This document shows positions 8,527 to 17,986 of a stretch of DNA of 64,000 nt, in pieces. This DNA comes from Gammaproteobacteria bacterium. GTDB taxonomy: Bacteria > Pseudomonadota > Gammaproteobacteria > GCA-002705445 > GCA-002716945. Each line of letters begins with the position of its first letter. Within the stretch, counting starts at the first letter, position 1. A model generated the notes under the pieces. It made no database searches, was not told where the DNA came from, and was given only the letters and a program-made list of their open reading frames with translations. Location: contig JADHNN010000001.1 in the NCBI GenBank assembly GCA_016779485.1, positions 95,885-159,884 on the forward strand. Direction: 5' to 3'. Made by a program: the position numbers and the translations under genes.

Positions 8527-9001
8527 AGTTTTTTGCTAGGTAATCTCCAGACTTTCCTCCAGTCTTAGAAAGTAATTTAATATCTGTAATTTTCATACCT
8601 CTATCTAAATATTTGCACATATCATAAATTGTCATTAGCGCAATCTCAACACCGATTAGTGACTCAATTTCTACTCCAGTCTTTCCGTCAGACTTGACGG
8701 ATACAGAGCAATTAATTTTTTTTTCGTTTTCAATAATATCAAAATCTATAGTCACAGAATTTATTGGGATAACGTGTGCGAGAGGTATAAGATTAGCTGT
8801 CTGTTTAACAGCATTAATTCCTGATATTCGAGCAGTATTCAAGACATCTCCTTTTTTATTATTCATAGATACCACAGATTCAAATGCATCTTTATTAAGT
8901 ATAATAGAACCACGTGCCCTAGCTATTCTTGTAGTTACATCCTTTGAACTAATATCTATCATGTGTAGATCACCAGTCTGGTTAATATGATTATTCTTCA
9001 T
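8519..9001 (-). CDS. moaC: Cyclic pyranopterin monophosphate synthase MoaC
   Basis: Second step of molybdenum cofactor synthesis, making cyclic pyranopterin monophosphate with MoaA. 160 residues. The N-terminus HINQTGDLHMIDISSKDVTTR matches the family and fixes the start. Central motifs are KKGDVLNTARISGI, ANLIPLAHVIP and SDGKTGVEIE, and the C-terminus is LLSKTGGKSGDY. No other moa or moe gene is in the window. It heads the minus-strand run and is divergent from rdgB across 57 bp. Confidence 0.96.
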   Translation of the reverse strand: MKNNHINQTGDLHMIDISSKDVTTRIARARGSIILNKDAFESVVSMNNKKGDVLNTARISGINAVKQTANLIPLAHVIPINSVTIDFDIIENEKKINCSVSVKSDGKTGVEIESLIGVEIALMTIYDMCKYLDRGMKITDIKLLSKTGGKSGDYLAKNCD

Positions 9002-9058
9002 TGTTTACCTACGTATTTATATTACAATAGTATAGCAAATATATTCATTCGGTGTTTT

Positions 9059-9664
9059 ATGAAAATTTTTTTGGCCACTAAAAATAATGATAAGATAACT
9101 GAGTTCCAGCAAATACTATCTAACATGAATAATGTCGAACTAGTAACCTCGAAAGATATCGATATTCCAGATGTTGAAGAGACAGGTTCCACGTTTGTAG
9201 AAAATGCAATACTAAAAGCAAGAAGTGCCGCAAACTTTACATCACTTCCATCTATAGCAGATGATTCAGGTATAGAAGTGGATTACTTAAATGGGCGTCC
9301 AGGTGTTTGGTCAGCTAGATATGCTGGAGAAGATGCTACTAATGAAATGAATAATGAAAAACTTTTAAAAGAACTGGAGGGTGTGTCTACTGACAAAAGA
9401 GGAGCATGTTATAGATGTGTGATAGTATTTATGAGATTCTCAAATGATCCATTTCCATACATTGCTCAAGATTCTTGGAAAGGAAGAATTAATGATAAGA
9501 ATTCTGGTGCTAATGGCTTTGGATACGATCCTATTTTTTTCTTACCTGAGAGAAATATAACATCAGCAGAACTAGAACCAAGTGATAAACATAAAATTAG
9601 TCACAGAGGTAAGGCTCTTACTAAATTCTCAAATTATTTTACAGATTATGTTAAAAACATATAA
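9059..9664 (+). CDS. rdgB: XTP/dITP pyrophosphatase RdgB (HAM1 family)
   Basis: Hydrolyses non-canonical purine triphosphates (XTP, ITP, dITP) to monophosphates and so cleans the nucleotide pool. From the ATG at 9059 it has 201 residues, beginning with the family signature MKIFLATKNNDKITEF. An upstream ATG in frame would add 24 residues with no family similarity and is rejected. Other motifs are IADDSGIEVDYLNGRPGVWSAR in outline, GFGYDPIFF and KHKISHRGKAL. It overlaps the M48 protease gene by 17 bp. Confidence 0.96.
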   Translation: MKIFLATKNNDKITEFQQILSNMNNVELVTSKDIDIPDVEETGSTFVENAILKARSAANFTSLPSIADDSGIEVDYLNGRPGVWSARYAGEDATNEMNNEKLLKELEGVSTDKRGACYRCVIVFMRFSNDPFPYIAQDSWKGRINDKNSGANGFGYDPIFFLPERNITSAELEPSDKHKISHRGKALTKFSNYFTDYVKNI

Positions 9665-11132
9665 TTCAAGAATATCTTTCTTAATTCTAATAACTTTCTT
9701 GGCTTCATGTGCTAAAAACCCGGTTTCTGGTATGCCTGATTTTGTAACTATCACAGAACAGCAAGAAGTTGATATGGGACGAGCTTACCATAGGGAAATA
9801 CTTAAAAATTCTAAGGTTCTAAAAAATAAAGAACTTACTAAATATTATAAAGAACTTGGAGAAAAAATAGCAAGTTCTAGTCATCGTCCAAACTTAGACT
9901 GGAAGTTCACAATAATTGACAATCCTACACTTAATGCATTCGCAACTCCTGGGGGATATGTTTATTTTTATCGAGGCCTGCTAGCTCATTTTAACTCTGA
10001 GGCTGAACTTGCAGGTGTACTTAGTCATGAAATTGCTCATATCACAGCAAGGCATGCTGTGAGAGGTATGAGTGCTGCACAAGTAACAAATTTACTTATA
10101 GGTCTTGCAGCATCTAATGTTCCAGGGGGATCTATTTCTAATAGTGGCTTTAATTTATTAAATCAATTAGCTAATAAAGGCTATAGTAGGAAATATGAGT
10201 CTGAAGCTGATGAAATAGCAAAAGAATACCTTGGTAGAAATGGTTATAACCAAGATGCTATGGCTAAATTCTTGCAAACCATGAAAAGTGCGGATGATCT
10301 TGAAAATGAAATTGCAAAGAAAGAAGGTAGGACAGTAAGTGCTGGATATCATAATATTTTTTCAACTCATCCTTCTACAGAAAATAGAATTGAAGCAATG
10401 AATCAAACTGAAAGCATGACAGGCAAGAAAAATAAAGATGAATTTCTTAAAATGATCGATGGTCTCCCTTATGGTACAAGCGATGAAGAAGGATACGTGA
10501 GATACAATACATTTTATCATCCCTTTTTTGCAATAAAATTCACCATACCTAAAGGATGGGACCTTAAAAATCTTCCAGATCGGTTAATTATTACAAAAAA
10601 CAAATCAGAAATTATTCTAATGTCTGATAATCTTCTTAGAGATGATATTGATAATGGCTTAACTCCTAAGGATTATTTAGATCAGAATATTGATAAGACA
10701 TCGTTTTTATCTAGTAATAAACTAGTTGAGCAGAAACCACTCAATAAAAATAAAATGACTGGTTATACATATTTATATAAGACTTCATCCATGATTGACA
10801 TAACTTATACTCGGTATTCCGTATTTTTTGATATTGATCAAGAAGATAAAAAACCAAAAGCATGGATATTTATAAAAAAGTTTAGAGAAATTAATGATGA
10901 TAATATTACAAAAGTTATTGATGAATCATTTCAAAAAATGACTGAAGAAGAAATAAGTAAATCCAAGGGCTTAACAATAAAAGTCATCAGATTTAGAGAG
11001 GGAATGTCATACAAAAAATTAGCAGATAACAGTCCTCTTGGGAGGTACGCTGAGGGAAAACTTAGATTATTAAATGGTCACTATCCTAAAGGTAAACCTG
11101 AAATTGGTAGTTTAATAAAAATAGTGGAGTAA
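9648..11132 (+). CDS. M48-family zinc metalloprotease, lipoprotein, with C-terminal LysM-like segment
   Basis: 494 residues from the ATG at 9648. An N-terminal signal with lipobox LASC puts the lipidated cysteine at residue 21, so it is probably anchored in the envelope. The metallopeptidase domain has VLSHEIAHITARHA (HEXXH) and the third ligand in YESEADEIA, followed by HPSTENRI. The C-terminal end IKVIRFREGMSYKKLAD...LNGHYP resembles the tail of gammaproteobacterial M48 proteases of the BepA/YfgC type that act in outer-membrane protein quality control. I infer a similar role. The start overlaps rdgB; an earlier start would lack a signal peptide at the N-terminus. Confidence 0.9.
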   Translation: MLKTYNSRISFLILITFLASCAKNPVSGMPDFVTITEQQEVDMGRAYHREILKNSKVLKNKELTKYYKELGEKIASSSHRPNLDWKFTIIDNPTLNAFATPGGYVYFYRGLLAHFNSEAELAGVLSHEIAHITARHAVRGMSAAQVTNLLIGLAASNVPGGSISNSGFNLLNQLANKGYSRKYESEADEIAKEYLGRNGYNQDAMAKFLQTMKSADDLENEIAKKEGRTVSAGYHNIFSTHPSTENRIEAMNQTESMTGKKNKDEFLKMIDGLPYGTSDEEGYVRYNTFYHPFFAIKFTIPKGWDLKNLPDRLIITKNKSEIILMSDNLLRDDIDNGLTPKDYLDQNIDKTSFLSSNKLVEQKPLNKNKMTGYTYLYKTSSMIDITYTRYSVFFDIDQEDKKPKAWIFIKKFREINDDNITKVIDESFQKMTEEEISKSKGLTIKVIRFREGMSYKKLADNSPLGRYAEGKLRLLNGHYPKGKPEIGSLIKIVE

Positions 11133-11134
11133 AT

Positions 11135-12394
11135 ATGAAAGGAAATATATTTTATGCACAATCTGGTGGGGTAACACCTGTAATTAATGCAACTGCTGCA
11201 GGTGTAATAGATGCATATGAAAAAAACAGAGACATGTTTGGCAAATTGTATGTAGGTAAGAATGGAATTCTTGGTGCATTGAAAGAAGAATTAATTGATA
11301 TTTCTACAGAATCTAAATCAGAACTAAAACTTTTAAAACAAACACCTGGCGGTGCCTTTGGATCATGCAGACTAAAGCTTAATGATTTCAAAAAATCAAA
11401 AAAAGACTTTGAGAGAATTTATAATGTGTTTAAAAAACATAATATAAAATATTTCTTATACAATGGAGGTGGAGACTCTCAAGATACAACAAATAAAATT
11501 AATAAGTTTTTTAATGCTAAGAATTTTCCTATAACATGTATTGGCCTACCAAAAACAATTGATAATGATTTACCAATTACTGCTAATTGCCCGGGATTCG
11601 GATCCGTTGCAAAATATATTGCAACATCAACATTGGAAGCATCATTAGATGTTAAATCTATGTGTCAAACATCTACAAAAGTATTTATTTTAGAAGTAAT
11701 GGGTAGGCATGCAGGATGGTTAGCTGCTGCTGCTGGGGTAATCAAAACAAAGGCAGGAGACCCACCTCATATAATACTATTTCCTGAAATTGCATTTGAC
11801 CAAAAATACTTTCTGAACAAAGTAAAAGAAGTGACTGAAAAATATGGATATTGTGTAATAGTTGCATCAGAAGGCATCAAAGATAAGAAGGGTAATTTTT
11901 TAAGTGATAGTGGACTCAAAGATAGTTTTGGACATTCACAATTAGGTGGTGTGGCACCAGTATTATCCTCTATTGTAAGTAATAAACATAATTTCAAAGT
12001 ACATTGGGCAGTTTCTGATTATCTACAAAGAGCAGCAAGACATATTGCATCAAAAGTTGATGTCGAGCAGGCATATAAACTAGGTCTATCATCAATAGCT
12101 TATGCAAAAAAGAACAAAAGCGATATTATGTTAACTATCAAGGATGAATCTAATAAAAATAATTACAAGTGGTCAATAGGGTCAACTAAGCTTGATAATG
12201 TAGCAAACGTTGAAAAAATGCTGCCAGGAAATTATATTAAAGCGAGCGGAATAGAGACAACTTCAGCCTGCAATAGATATATATCAAATTTAATTAAAGG
12301 TGAAAATTATCCTAGCTATGATAATGGATATCCTAGATACGCTAACTTGAAGTGCAAAACCATAAGGAAGAAATTAAAATCTTATAAATTATAG
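11135..12394 (+). CDS. 6-phosphofructokinase, probably pyrophosphate-dependent
   Basis: Interconverts fructose 6-phosphate and fructose 1,6-bisphosphate. 419 residues of PFK-A superfamily: YAQSGGVTPVINATAAG, QTPGGAFGSCR, YNGGGDSQDT, GLPKTIDNDLP and EVMGRHAGWLAA. Two positions point to pyrophosphate as donor: the Asp at the place of E. coli Gly104 in GGGDS, and Lys in PKTIDND where ATP enzymes have Gly. PPi enzymes are reversible, so it may serve both glycolysis and gluconeogenesis. It begins 2 bp after the M48 gene, and its stop overlaps that of hemH by 6 bp. Confidence 0.9.
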   Translation: MKGNIFYAQSGGVTPVINATAAGVIDAYEKNRDMFGKLYVGKNGILGALKEELIDISTESKSELKLLKQTPGGAFGSCRLKLNDFKKSKKDFERIYNVFKKHNIKYFLYNGGGDSQDTTNKINKFFNAKNFPITCIGLPKTIDNDLPITANCPGFGSVAKYIATSTLEASLDVKSMCQTSTKVFILEVMGRHAGWLAAAAGVIKTKAGDPPHIILFPEIAFDQKYFLNKVKEVTEKYGYCVIVASEGIKDKKGNFLSDSGLKDSFGHSQLGGVAPVLSSIVSNKHNFKVHWAVSDYLQRAARHIASKVDVEQAYKLGLSSIAYAKKNKSDIMLTIKDESNKNNYKWSIGSTKLDNVANVEKMLPGNYIKASGIETTSACNRYISNLIKGENYPSYDNGYPRYANLKCKTIRKKLKSYKL

Positions 12395-13375
12395 AATATG
12401 TAAAGTTGGTGATGTATGAATATCCATTAGTGCCTCGATAAATTTATCATCACTATTCAAACATGGAATGAATGTAAATTTCTCTCCTCCATGATCCATG
12501 TAATCTTCTCTGGACTCTCTACCTATTTCATCTATTGTTTCAAGACAGTCAGATGAAAATCCGGGACAGAAAACATGTATATTTTTAATACCTTCTTTTG
12601 GAAGCTGCTCTAGTCTTGAAGATAAATAAGGCTTAATCCATTCAGCCTTGCCAAACCTTGACTGAAATGCAATCTCATACTGTTGATCATTAAGATTTAG
12701 CTCTTCAGCAATAAGCTGTGCAGTTTTTATACACTCTTTTTGATAAGGCTCATCATCTCCTATATATGATTCTGGAATACCGTGGAAAGAAAATAAAAGG
12801 ATGTCAGGTTTATCAAGTGTTTTTTGCGTGTTAATAATCTTCTGTGCACATGCTTTTATATATAATTTATTATCATGGAAGCTATTAACAGCATTTATTT
12901 TCACCCCAGAAAACATTTTTTTGTCTTTTTGAGCAATTGATTTTACTAGTTCGAAAATTGATAACGTAGTAGTAGTTGAATATTGCGGAAACATAGGCAA
13001 GATAGTAATTTCTTTATAACCATTGTTAACAGCGCGATATAATATTTTTTTAATTGATGGGTTTCCGTACCTCATTGCGGTATCGAAGTGAAAGTTAAAT
13101 CCTAATTTTTCGTTTAGTTTTCTTAGTTGCCCAGTTTGTGCATAGGTATGAAAAAGTAAAGGTGATCCCCACTGAGTCCATACTTTTCTATATAATTCAG
13201 CACTTTTCTTTGGCCTTGTCCTTAATATGACCAAATTTAGCAGCGTAAGCCAGAATATTCTCGGTAACCTGATAACAAATTTATCTGATAAGAATTCTCT
13301 CAAATATGTTCTGACTTCTTTTTCATATGGCTGATCAGGAGTACCTAGATTAACCAAGATAGTTATTTTGGACAT
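12389..13375 (-). CDS. hemH: Ferrochelatase
   Basis: Inserts Fe2+ into protoporphyrin IX, the last step of haem synthesis. 328 residues with family motifs ILVNLGTPDQP at the start, LLFSFHGIPESYI with the catalytic histidine, QSRFGKAEWIKPY, and FCPGFSSDCLETIDEI containing the conserved glutamate. It lies 4 bp after the HNH gene in the same direction. hemL is further along in this window, but no other haem gene is adjacent. Confidence 0.96.
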   Translation of the reverse strand: MSKITILVNLGTPDQPYEKEVRTYLREFLSDKFVIRLPRIFWLTLLNLVILRTRPKKSAELYRKVWTQWGSPLLFHTYAQTGQLRKLNEKLGFNFHFDTAMRYGNPSIKKILYRAVNNGYKEITILPMFPQYSTTTTLSIFELVKSIAQKDKKMFSGVKINAVNSFHDNKLYIKACAQKIINTQKTLDKPDILLFSFHGIPESYIGDDEPYQKECIKTAQLIAEELNLNDQQYEIAFQSRFGKAEWIKPYLSSRLEQLPKEGIKNIHVFCPGFSSDCLETIDEIGRESREDYMDHGGEKFTFIPCLNSDDKFIEALMDIHTSPTLHIL

Positions 13376-13379
13376 GTTC

Positions 13380-13964
13380 TCATCCTAATGTATATCTCTT
13401 GCGTATTAGACTGGATTTCGGAACATGAGACAATAAAAAGTTCATCTGATCTGCCAAAATAGTTCTACCTCTTAATATTAAATATTCTATCCTTGATGGT
13501 ACAAAAGGAACTGCCAGCAAAGTCATTCCTGACTGCTCTAAAGTCATATTACCCTTGTGATTATTACACCTTTTACACGCAGTAACAGTGTTCATCCAAC
13601 TATCTTGTCCACCCTTAGATAATGGAATAATATGATCTCTAGATAGACTTTTTAAAGAGAAGGATTCCCCGCAATATAAACATGTTGAGGCATCTCTTTT
13701 GAAGAGCGTGGTGTTTGTCAGTAGAGGAGTATAATCACGATAAGAAATTTTATTGTAGTTTTTTGTAGCAACAATAGAATTAATAACAATTGTACTTTGA
13801 TTGCCAGATATCTTATTAGCTCCCCCTCTTATAAGTAGAGAACTATTACCACATTCATAGGTGACTTGATTATTACAATATAATCTTACCGCTGTTTGAT
13901 AAGAAACCCACCCAATAGGTAATCCAGCATAATTTAGCCTGAGAATTTGTTTAGTAATATCCAT
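13380..13964 (-). CDS. HNH endonuclease family protein
   Basis: 194 residues. A central HNH nuclease module is clear: CLYCGES, then LSRDHIIPLSKGGQDSWMN with the His and Asn, then CKRCNNHKGN, giving two CXXC zinc knuckles around the catalytic ββα fold. The N-terminal 80 residues (LNYAGLPIGWVSYQTAVRLY) and the C-terminal part match a widespread family of stand-alone proteobacterial HNH proteins with no known substrate. It is not flanked by a methyltransferase or mobile element. It is the first gene left of the DnaA-box gap and is transcribed away from it. Confidence 0.88.
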   Translation of the reverse strand: MDITKQILRLNYAGLPIGWVSYQTAVRLYCNNQVTYECGNSSLLIRGGANKISGNQSTIVINSIVATKNYNKISYRDYTPLLTNTTLFKRDASTCLYCGESFSLKSLSRDHIIPLSKGGQDSWMNTVTACKRCNNHKGNMTLEQSGMTLLAVPFVPSRIEYLILRGRTILADQMNFLLSHVPKSSLIRKRYTLG

Positions 13965-14324
13965 ATTTATCTAATATTACAAGAATACATCATAAGATAA
14001 ACATAGACGAATAATATATTTTAAATAAAAAATCACCATTATTGCTCATTTATCAACAGTGTTAGATAACTGGGTGAGAATCTCAATTATCATATATTTA
14101 TAATCATTTATATAAATTAAACTGATTATTTTATCTGCAAGTATATGATATATATAAGTATATTTAATTTGACTATAAATTGAACAATTCGAGAAAAGTA
14201 TTAATACGTTTAGGTTTTTTCATTTTAAAGTAGAATTATTCACAGATTTATCCACAGATTCTGTGGATAAACTCACTTCTTATAATGATAAAAGCCCAGT
14301 TAAACATAGTTTATACTACTAGTT
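13965..14324. other. 360-bp intergenic region, AT-rich with DnaA boxes; candidate replication origin or DnaA-binding site
   Basis: This is the only gene-free stretch over 300 bp. It separates the divergent HNH and priA genes. A DnaA box with one mismatch (TTATCAACA) lies at 14050-14058. A very AT-rich stretch (about 14085-14220) follows, then three boxes within 35 bp next to priA. I see no GATC site and no coding potential. Gene orientation does not flip here in a clear way, so the origin reading is a hypothesis. Confidence 0.5.
14236..14271. promoter_or_regulatory. Cluster of three DnaA boxes with 11-bp inverted repeat
   Basis: Box 1 is TTATTCACA (14236-14244, one mismatch to TTATCCACA), box 2 is TTATCCACA (14248-14256, perfect) and box 3 is TGTGGATAA (14262-14270, perfect on the minus strand). 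Boxes 2 and 3 form a perfect inverted repeat, TTTATCCACAG-ATT-CTGTGGATAAA. The cluster ends 54 bp before priA, so DnaA could initiate replication here or control priA. The matches are read directly; the function is inferred. Confidence 0.7.
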
Positions 14325-16286
14325 ATGCATAAATTTGTATCTGTAGCTCTAGATGTTCCTATAAATAAATTATTTGACTATAAATGCACCTTTGATAATC
14401 CCGAAGTAGGAGCTAGAGTTAAGGTGCCATTTGGCAGATCTACTAGAGTAGGCATTATTGTTAAGATTTTTCAAAATATAGATAATAGTGGTTCCTATAA
14501 AATTAAGGAGATATATGATTTGCTTGATGATATTCCAGTCATAACGCCAGAATTACTTAAAACTTCTAAATGGACTGCAAAGTACTACCATTATCCGCTA
14601 GGTCAAGTTCTGTTCAATTCCATCACTCCAATACAAAGAAAAAATCAAGCTACCCCAAAGAAAAAATATGAGCAAGAGAAAATATTAAAACCGGAGAGTT
14701 TGATGCTTAATGATGAACAGTTAAAGGTTGTAAAAAGCATAGATAAAAATATTAATAAGTATCAAGTTCATTTTATTCATGGCGTAACTGGTTCAGGCAA
14801 GACAGAAATTTATTCACATCTTGCATCATCTTTGCTGAAAGATAATGCTCAAGTTCTCATATTAGTACCTGAAATTAATTTAACCCCTCAAACTGTATCA
14901 AGATTTCAGAAATATTTGACTATAAAGCCGCTTGAATATCATTCACACTTAACATCATTACAAAAGTATAAAGTTAGTCAGGCGTGTCGTGATGAGAGTC
15001 AATTAATCGTTATTGGAACAAGATCTGCAGTATTTTTACCGTTTAAAAATTTGAAACTAATTGTTGTAGATGAGGAACATGATCAATCATATAAACAAAA
15101 TGAAAAATTTAAATACAATGCTAGGGACATTAGCATTGTTAGGGCTAAAAATTTTAATTGCCCCGTTGTTCTTGGAAGCGCTACTCCATCTTTTGAGTCG
15201 CTTCATAATATTAATATAAAAAAATATAAACAATATAAATTACTTAATCGCTTTCATAAATCAAAAATGCCATTAATTACAATTGTTGATACCTCTGTTG
15301 ATAAACCAGATGAGGGATTATCAAAAGTTCTTAAGGATAAAATGAAATCTGAATTAGACAAAAATAAGAAAATAATACTTTTTATTGGCAGACGAGGTTT
15401 TAGTAATACAGTTCTTTGTAGTGAATGTAAAACTATTGTTAAATGTCCAAAGTGCAATACAATCATGACATATCATAAAAATGTTGAAAGACTAATATGT
15501 CATCAATGTGAATTTAGTCAAAAATTTGATTCTGTAAAAACTTGTTGTGACAAACCATCTTTAGTACCGTTAGGTGTTGGTACCCAGAGAGTAGAAAATA
15601 AAGTAAAAGAATTATTTCCAAACAAAAATGTATTAAGAATCGATAGTGACAATATTTCATCTAAGAAGGAATTAAAAAATTTTATTGAAAGTGCTGCTAA
15701 TAATAAAATAGATATCTTCGTAGGAACACAAATGATTGTTAAAGGACATGATTTTCCAAATATATCGCTCGTTGGAATAATTAACATTGATGCTGGATTA
15801 TATAGTACAGACTTTAGAGGACTAGAAAAGACCGGACAGTTAATTACACAAGTTTCTGGAAGAGCAGGTAGACAAAAATCACAAGGAAATGTAATCATCC
15901 AAACCAATAATCCTAAGCATAATTTATTGTTAAAGATTCTTAAAGAGGGATATGAAGAATTCAGTAAAGTTGCTCTCAAAGAACGCGAAAGTGTTAATCT
16001 GCCACCCTATAGTCATATAGGCATAATTAATATATCCGCTACGAGTAAATACAAGCCTAAATCAATACTTTCAGAAATAGTGAAATTTAAAAAAAATAAG
16101 TCTGTATTTGTCTATGGGCCTTCTCCAGCAGAGACATTCAAGAAGAATAATGCTTATTCCTATCAAATAATAGTTGGATCAAAAAGTCATAAGCTTTTAT
16201 CGGAACATATAACTAGAATTAAGTTATACTTAGCCAGCATAGATAGTAAAATTAAATGGTATATTGATATTGATCCAGCGCAATAA
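14325..16286 (+). CDS. priA: Primosomal replication restart helicase PriA
   Basis: Recognises stalled forks and reloads the replisome. 653 residues (E. coli 732). An N-terminal DNA-binding domain opens with VSVALDVPINKLFDY. The helicase core has Walker A GVTGSGKTEIY, the Walker B box VVDEEHDQSY, and the later motif QVSGRAGRQ. Between the helicase lobes is the zinc-binding insert, with cysteine pairs in CSECKTIVKCPKCN and ICHQCEF followed by CC. The start ATG at 14325 gives the usual N-terminus. It lies directly beside the DnaA-box cluster and shares one base with the argS start. Confidence 0.96.
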   Translation: MHKFVSVALDVPINKLFDYKCTFDNPEVGARVKVPFGRSTRVGIIVKIFQNIDNSGSYKIKEIYDLLDDIPVITPELLKTSKWTAKYYHYPLGQVLFNSITPIQRKNQATPKKKYEQEKILKPESLMLNDEQLKVVKSIDKNINKYQVHFIHGVTGSGKTEIYSHLASSLLKDNAQVLILVPEINLTPQTVSRFQKYLTIKPLEYHSHLTSLQKYKVSQACRDESQLIVIGTRSAVFLPFKNLKLIVVDEEHDQSYKQNEKFKYNARDISIVRAKNFNCPVVLGSATPSFESLHNINIKKYKQYKLLNRFHKSKMPLITIVDTSVDKPDEGLSKVLKDKMKSELDKNKKIILFIGRRGFSNTVLCSECKTIVKCPKCNTIMTYHKNVERLICHQCEFSQKFDSVKTCCDKPSLVPLGVGTQRVENKVKELFPNKNVLRIDSDNISSKKELKNFIESAANNKIDIFVGTQMIVKGHDFPNISLVGIINIDAGLYSTDFRGLEKTGQLITQVSGRAGRQKSQGNVIIQTNNPKHNLLLKILKEGYEEFSKVALKERESVNLPPYSHIGIINISATSKYKPKSILSEIVKFKKNKSVFVYGPSPAETFKKNNAYSYQIIVGSKSHKLLSEHITRIKLYLASIDSKIKWYIDIDPAQ

Positions 16287-17986
16287 TGAAAGAACAGATA
16301 GTTATTGAAATAAATAAAGTTCTAAAAAAGCTTTATGAATCTTATGATGATATTAACAAGATAAATATTGAAGTTAATAAAACTACTGATAGTTCCCATG
16401 GTGACCTTTACACAAATATAGCTATGAAGCTGGCAAAGATTCTTAAAAAAAATCCTATGCTCATAGCAAAAGAAATAGTTAATGATTTAGAAACTATCAA
16501 TTATGTTGAAAAAACTAATGTAGCCTCTCCTGGATACATAAACTTCTTCATTACAAAATCAAATAAATTTCAAGAACTAAAGAGAATAGTTAAAAATAAT
16601 TTAAATTTCGATAAAGTGAAAAATAAAAAAAATATTCATGTAGAGTATGTTTCAGCTAATCCGACAGGACCATTGCACATTGGGCATGGAAGAGGAATGA
16701 TAGTCGGTGACACCACAGCTAGATTTATGTCATTAATCGGACATAATGTTACTCGAGAATATTATATCAATGATGCTGGAAGACAAATAGATTTATTATT
16801 AATTAGTGCTATTTTATGCCATCATAATAAGAAAGATCATGTTTTTAGTGATGAAAGAGATGACCCAGAGGGGCGCTTAATAACGTATAAGGGCTCGTAT
16901 GTTAGTGATGTATCAAAGTTAATAGCAAGTGATCTTCAAGATATTGATAAAGAGAAAGTTTTATCTCTATTAGATAATCCAATAGATGAAATAATTTATT
17001 ATATCAAAAGTATTGATGGTTACTTAAAGATTAGAAAATCATTAGTTAATGCAATTATAGAAAACTATATTAAAAAAGATTTATCATCGGTTAATATTAA
17101 TTTTGATAGTTGGTTTAATGAAAGTGATTTATATGAATCGGGTCTATTAAAGACTGTCCTAAAAAAAATCGATGATAATGATTTAAGCTATACAAAGGAT
17201 GGCGCCTTATGGTTTAAAAATACTTCTTTTGGTGAGAATAAAGATAGGGTTCTTATAAAAAGTAATGGTGATATGACATACTTTGCTACTGATATTGCCT
17301 ACCATGTTCATAAGTTTAAAAATCATGACATTCTAATAAATATCTGGGGTGCGGACCACCATGATTATGCAGTGAGACTTACAAACGCTATGAAAGCTTT
17401 GGGATATGATGTAGAAAATAGATTGCAAATTCATCTAGTTCAATTTGCTAATCTTATTATGTCTGGCAAGTCTATCTCAATGTCTACAAGAAGTGGCGAT
17501 TTTTATCCAATACAAGACTTAGTTAATGAAATTGGGCGTGATGCTACAAAATATTTTTATTTAATAAAAAAGAAAGAACAACATTTAGAATTTGATGTAG
17601 ATCTTGCAATCAAAAAAAATAAAAATAATCCGATTTACTATATACAATATGCTCATGCTAGGATTACAAAAATTATTAATGATTTGGATAATACACCTTT
17701 TGAAAAAGACAATCTTAATAACTTAGATACAAAAAATGAAATTGAACTGATAGAGTTAATTAATAGTTTTCAAAATGTAATGGATAAAGCTATTAATATG
17801 GTAAGGCCAGACATTATAACAAACTATTTATATAAAGTTGCACAGACATTTCACTCCTACTATGCAGAGACTAAAATCATAGTATCATCAATAAAGGGTG
17901 AAAAAGTTACCCTAATAAAGTGTATAGATAAAATTATAATTAGCGGCCTAAAAGCATTAGATATAAAGCCAATGGATAGGATGTAA
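16286..17986 (+). CDS. argS: Arginyl-tRNA synthetase
   Basis: Class I synthetase charging tRNA-Arg. 566 residues: an N-terminal additional domain, the HIGH signature in GPLHIGHGRGM, NDAGRQIDLL, and SISMSTRSGDF at the KMSKS position. The C-terminal DALR anticodon-binding domain includes YIQYAHARI. Both junctions are TAATG overlaps, with priA before and the HAD gene after, indicating one operon. A tRNA-Arg(CCG) substrate with an unusual U73 is encoded at 23415-23488. Confidence 0.97.
   Translation: MKEQIVIEINKVLKKLYESYDDINKINIEVNKTTDSSHGDLYTNIAMKLAKILKKNPMLIAKEIVNDLETINYVEKTNVASPGYINFFITKSNKFQELKRIVKNNLNFDKVKNKKNIHVEYVSANPTGPLHIGHGRGMIVGDTTARFMSLIGHNVTREYYINDAGRQIDLLLISAILCHHNKKDHVFSDERDDPEGRLITYKGSYVSDVSKLIASDLQDIDKEKVLSLLDNPIDEIIYYIKSIDGYLKIRKSLVNAIIENYIKKDLSSVNINFDSWFNESDLYESGLLKTVLKKIDDNDLSYTKDGALWFKNTSFGENKDRVLIKSNGDMTYFATDIAYHVHKFKNHDILINIWGADHHDYAVRLTNAMKALGYDVENRLQIHLVQFANLIMSGKSISMSTRSGDFYPIQDLVNEIGRDATKYFYLIKKKEQHLEFDVDLAIKKNKNNPIYYIQYAHARITKIINDLDNTPFEKDNLNNLDTKNEIELIELINSFQNVMDKAINMVRPDIITNYLYKVAQTFHSYYAETKIIVSSIKGEKVTLIKCIDKIIISGLKALDIKPMDRM

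Noticed and set aside
13380..13964. HNH protein as part of a restriction or homing system.
   Set aside because: No methyltransferase, intron or mobile element is near; it matches a common stand-alone family.
15518..15979. A 153-codon minus-strand frame inside priA.
   Set aside because: Antisense shadow over the conserved helicase and zinc region; no recognisable domain.
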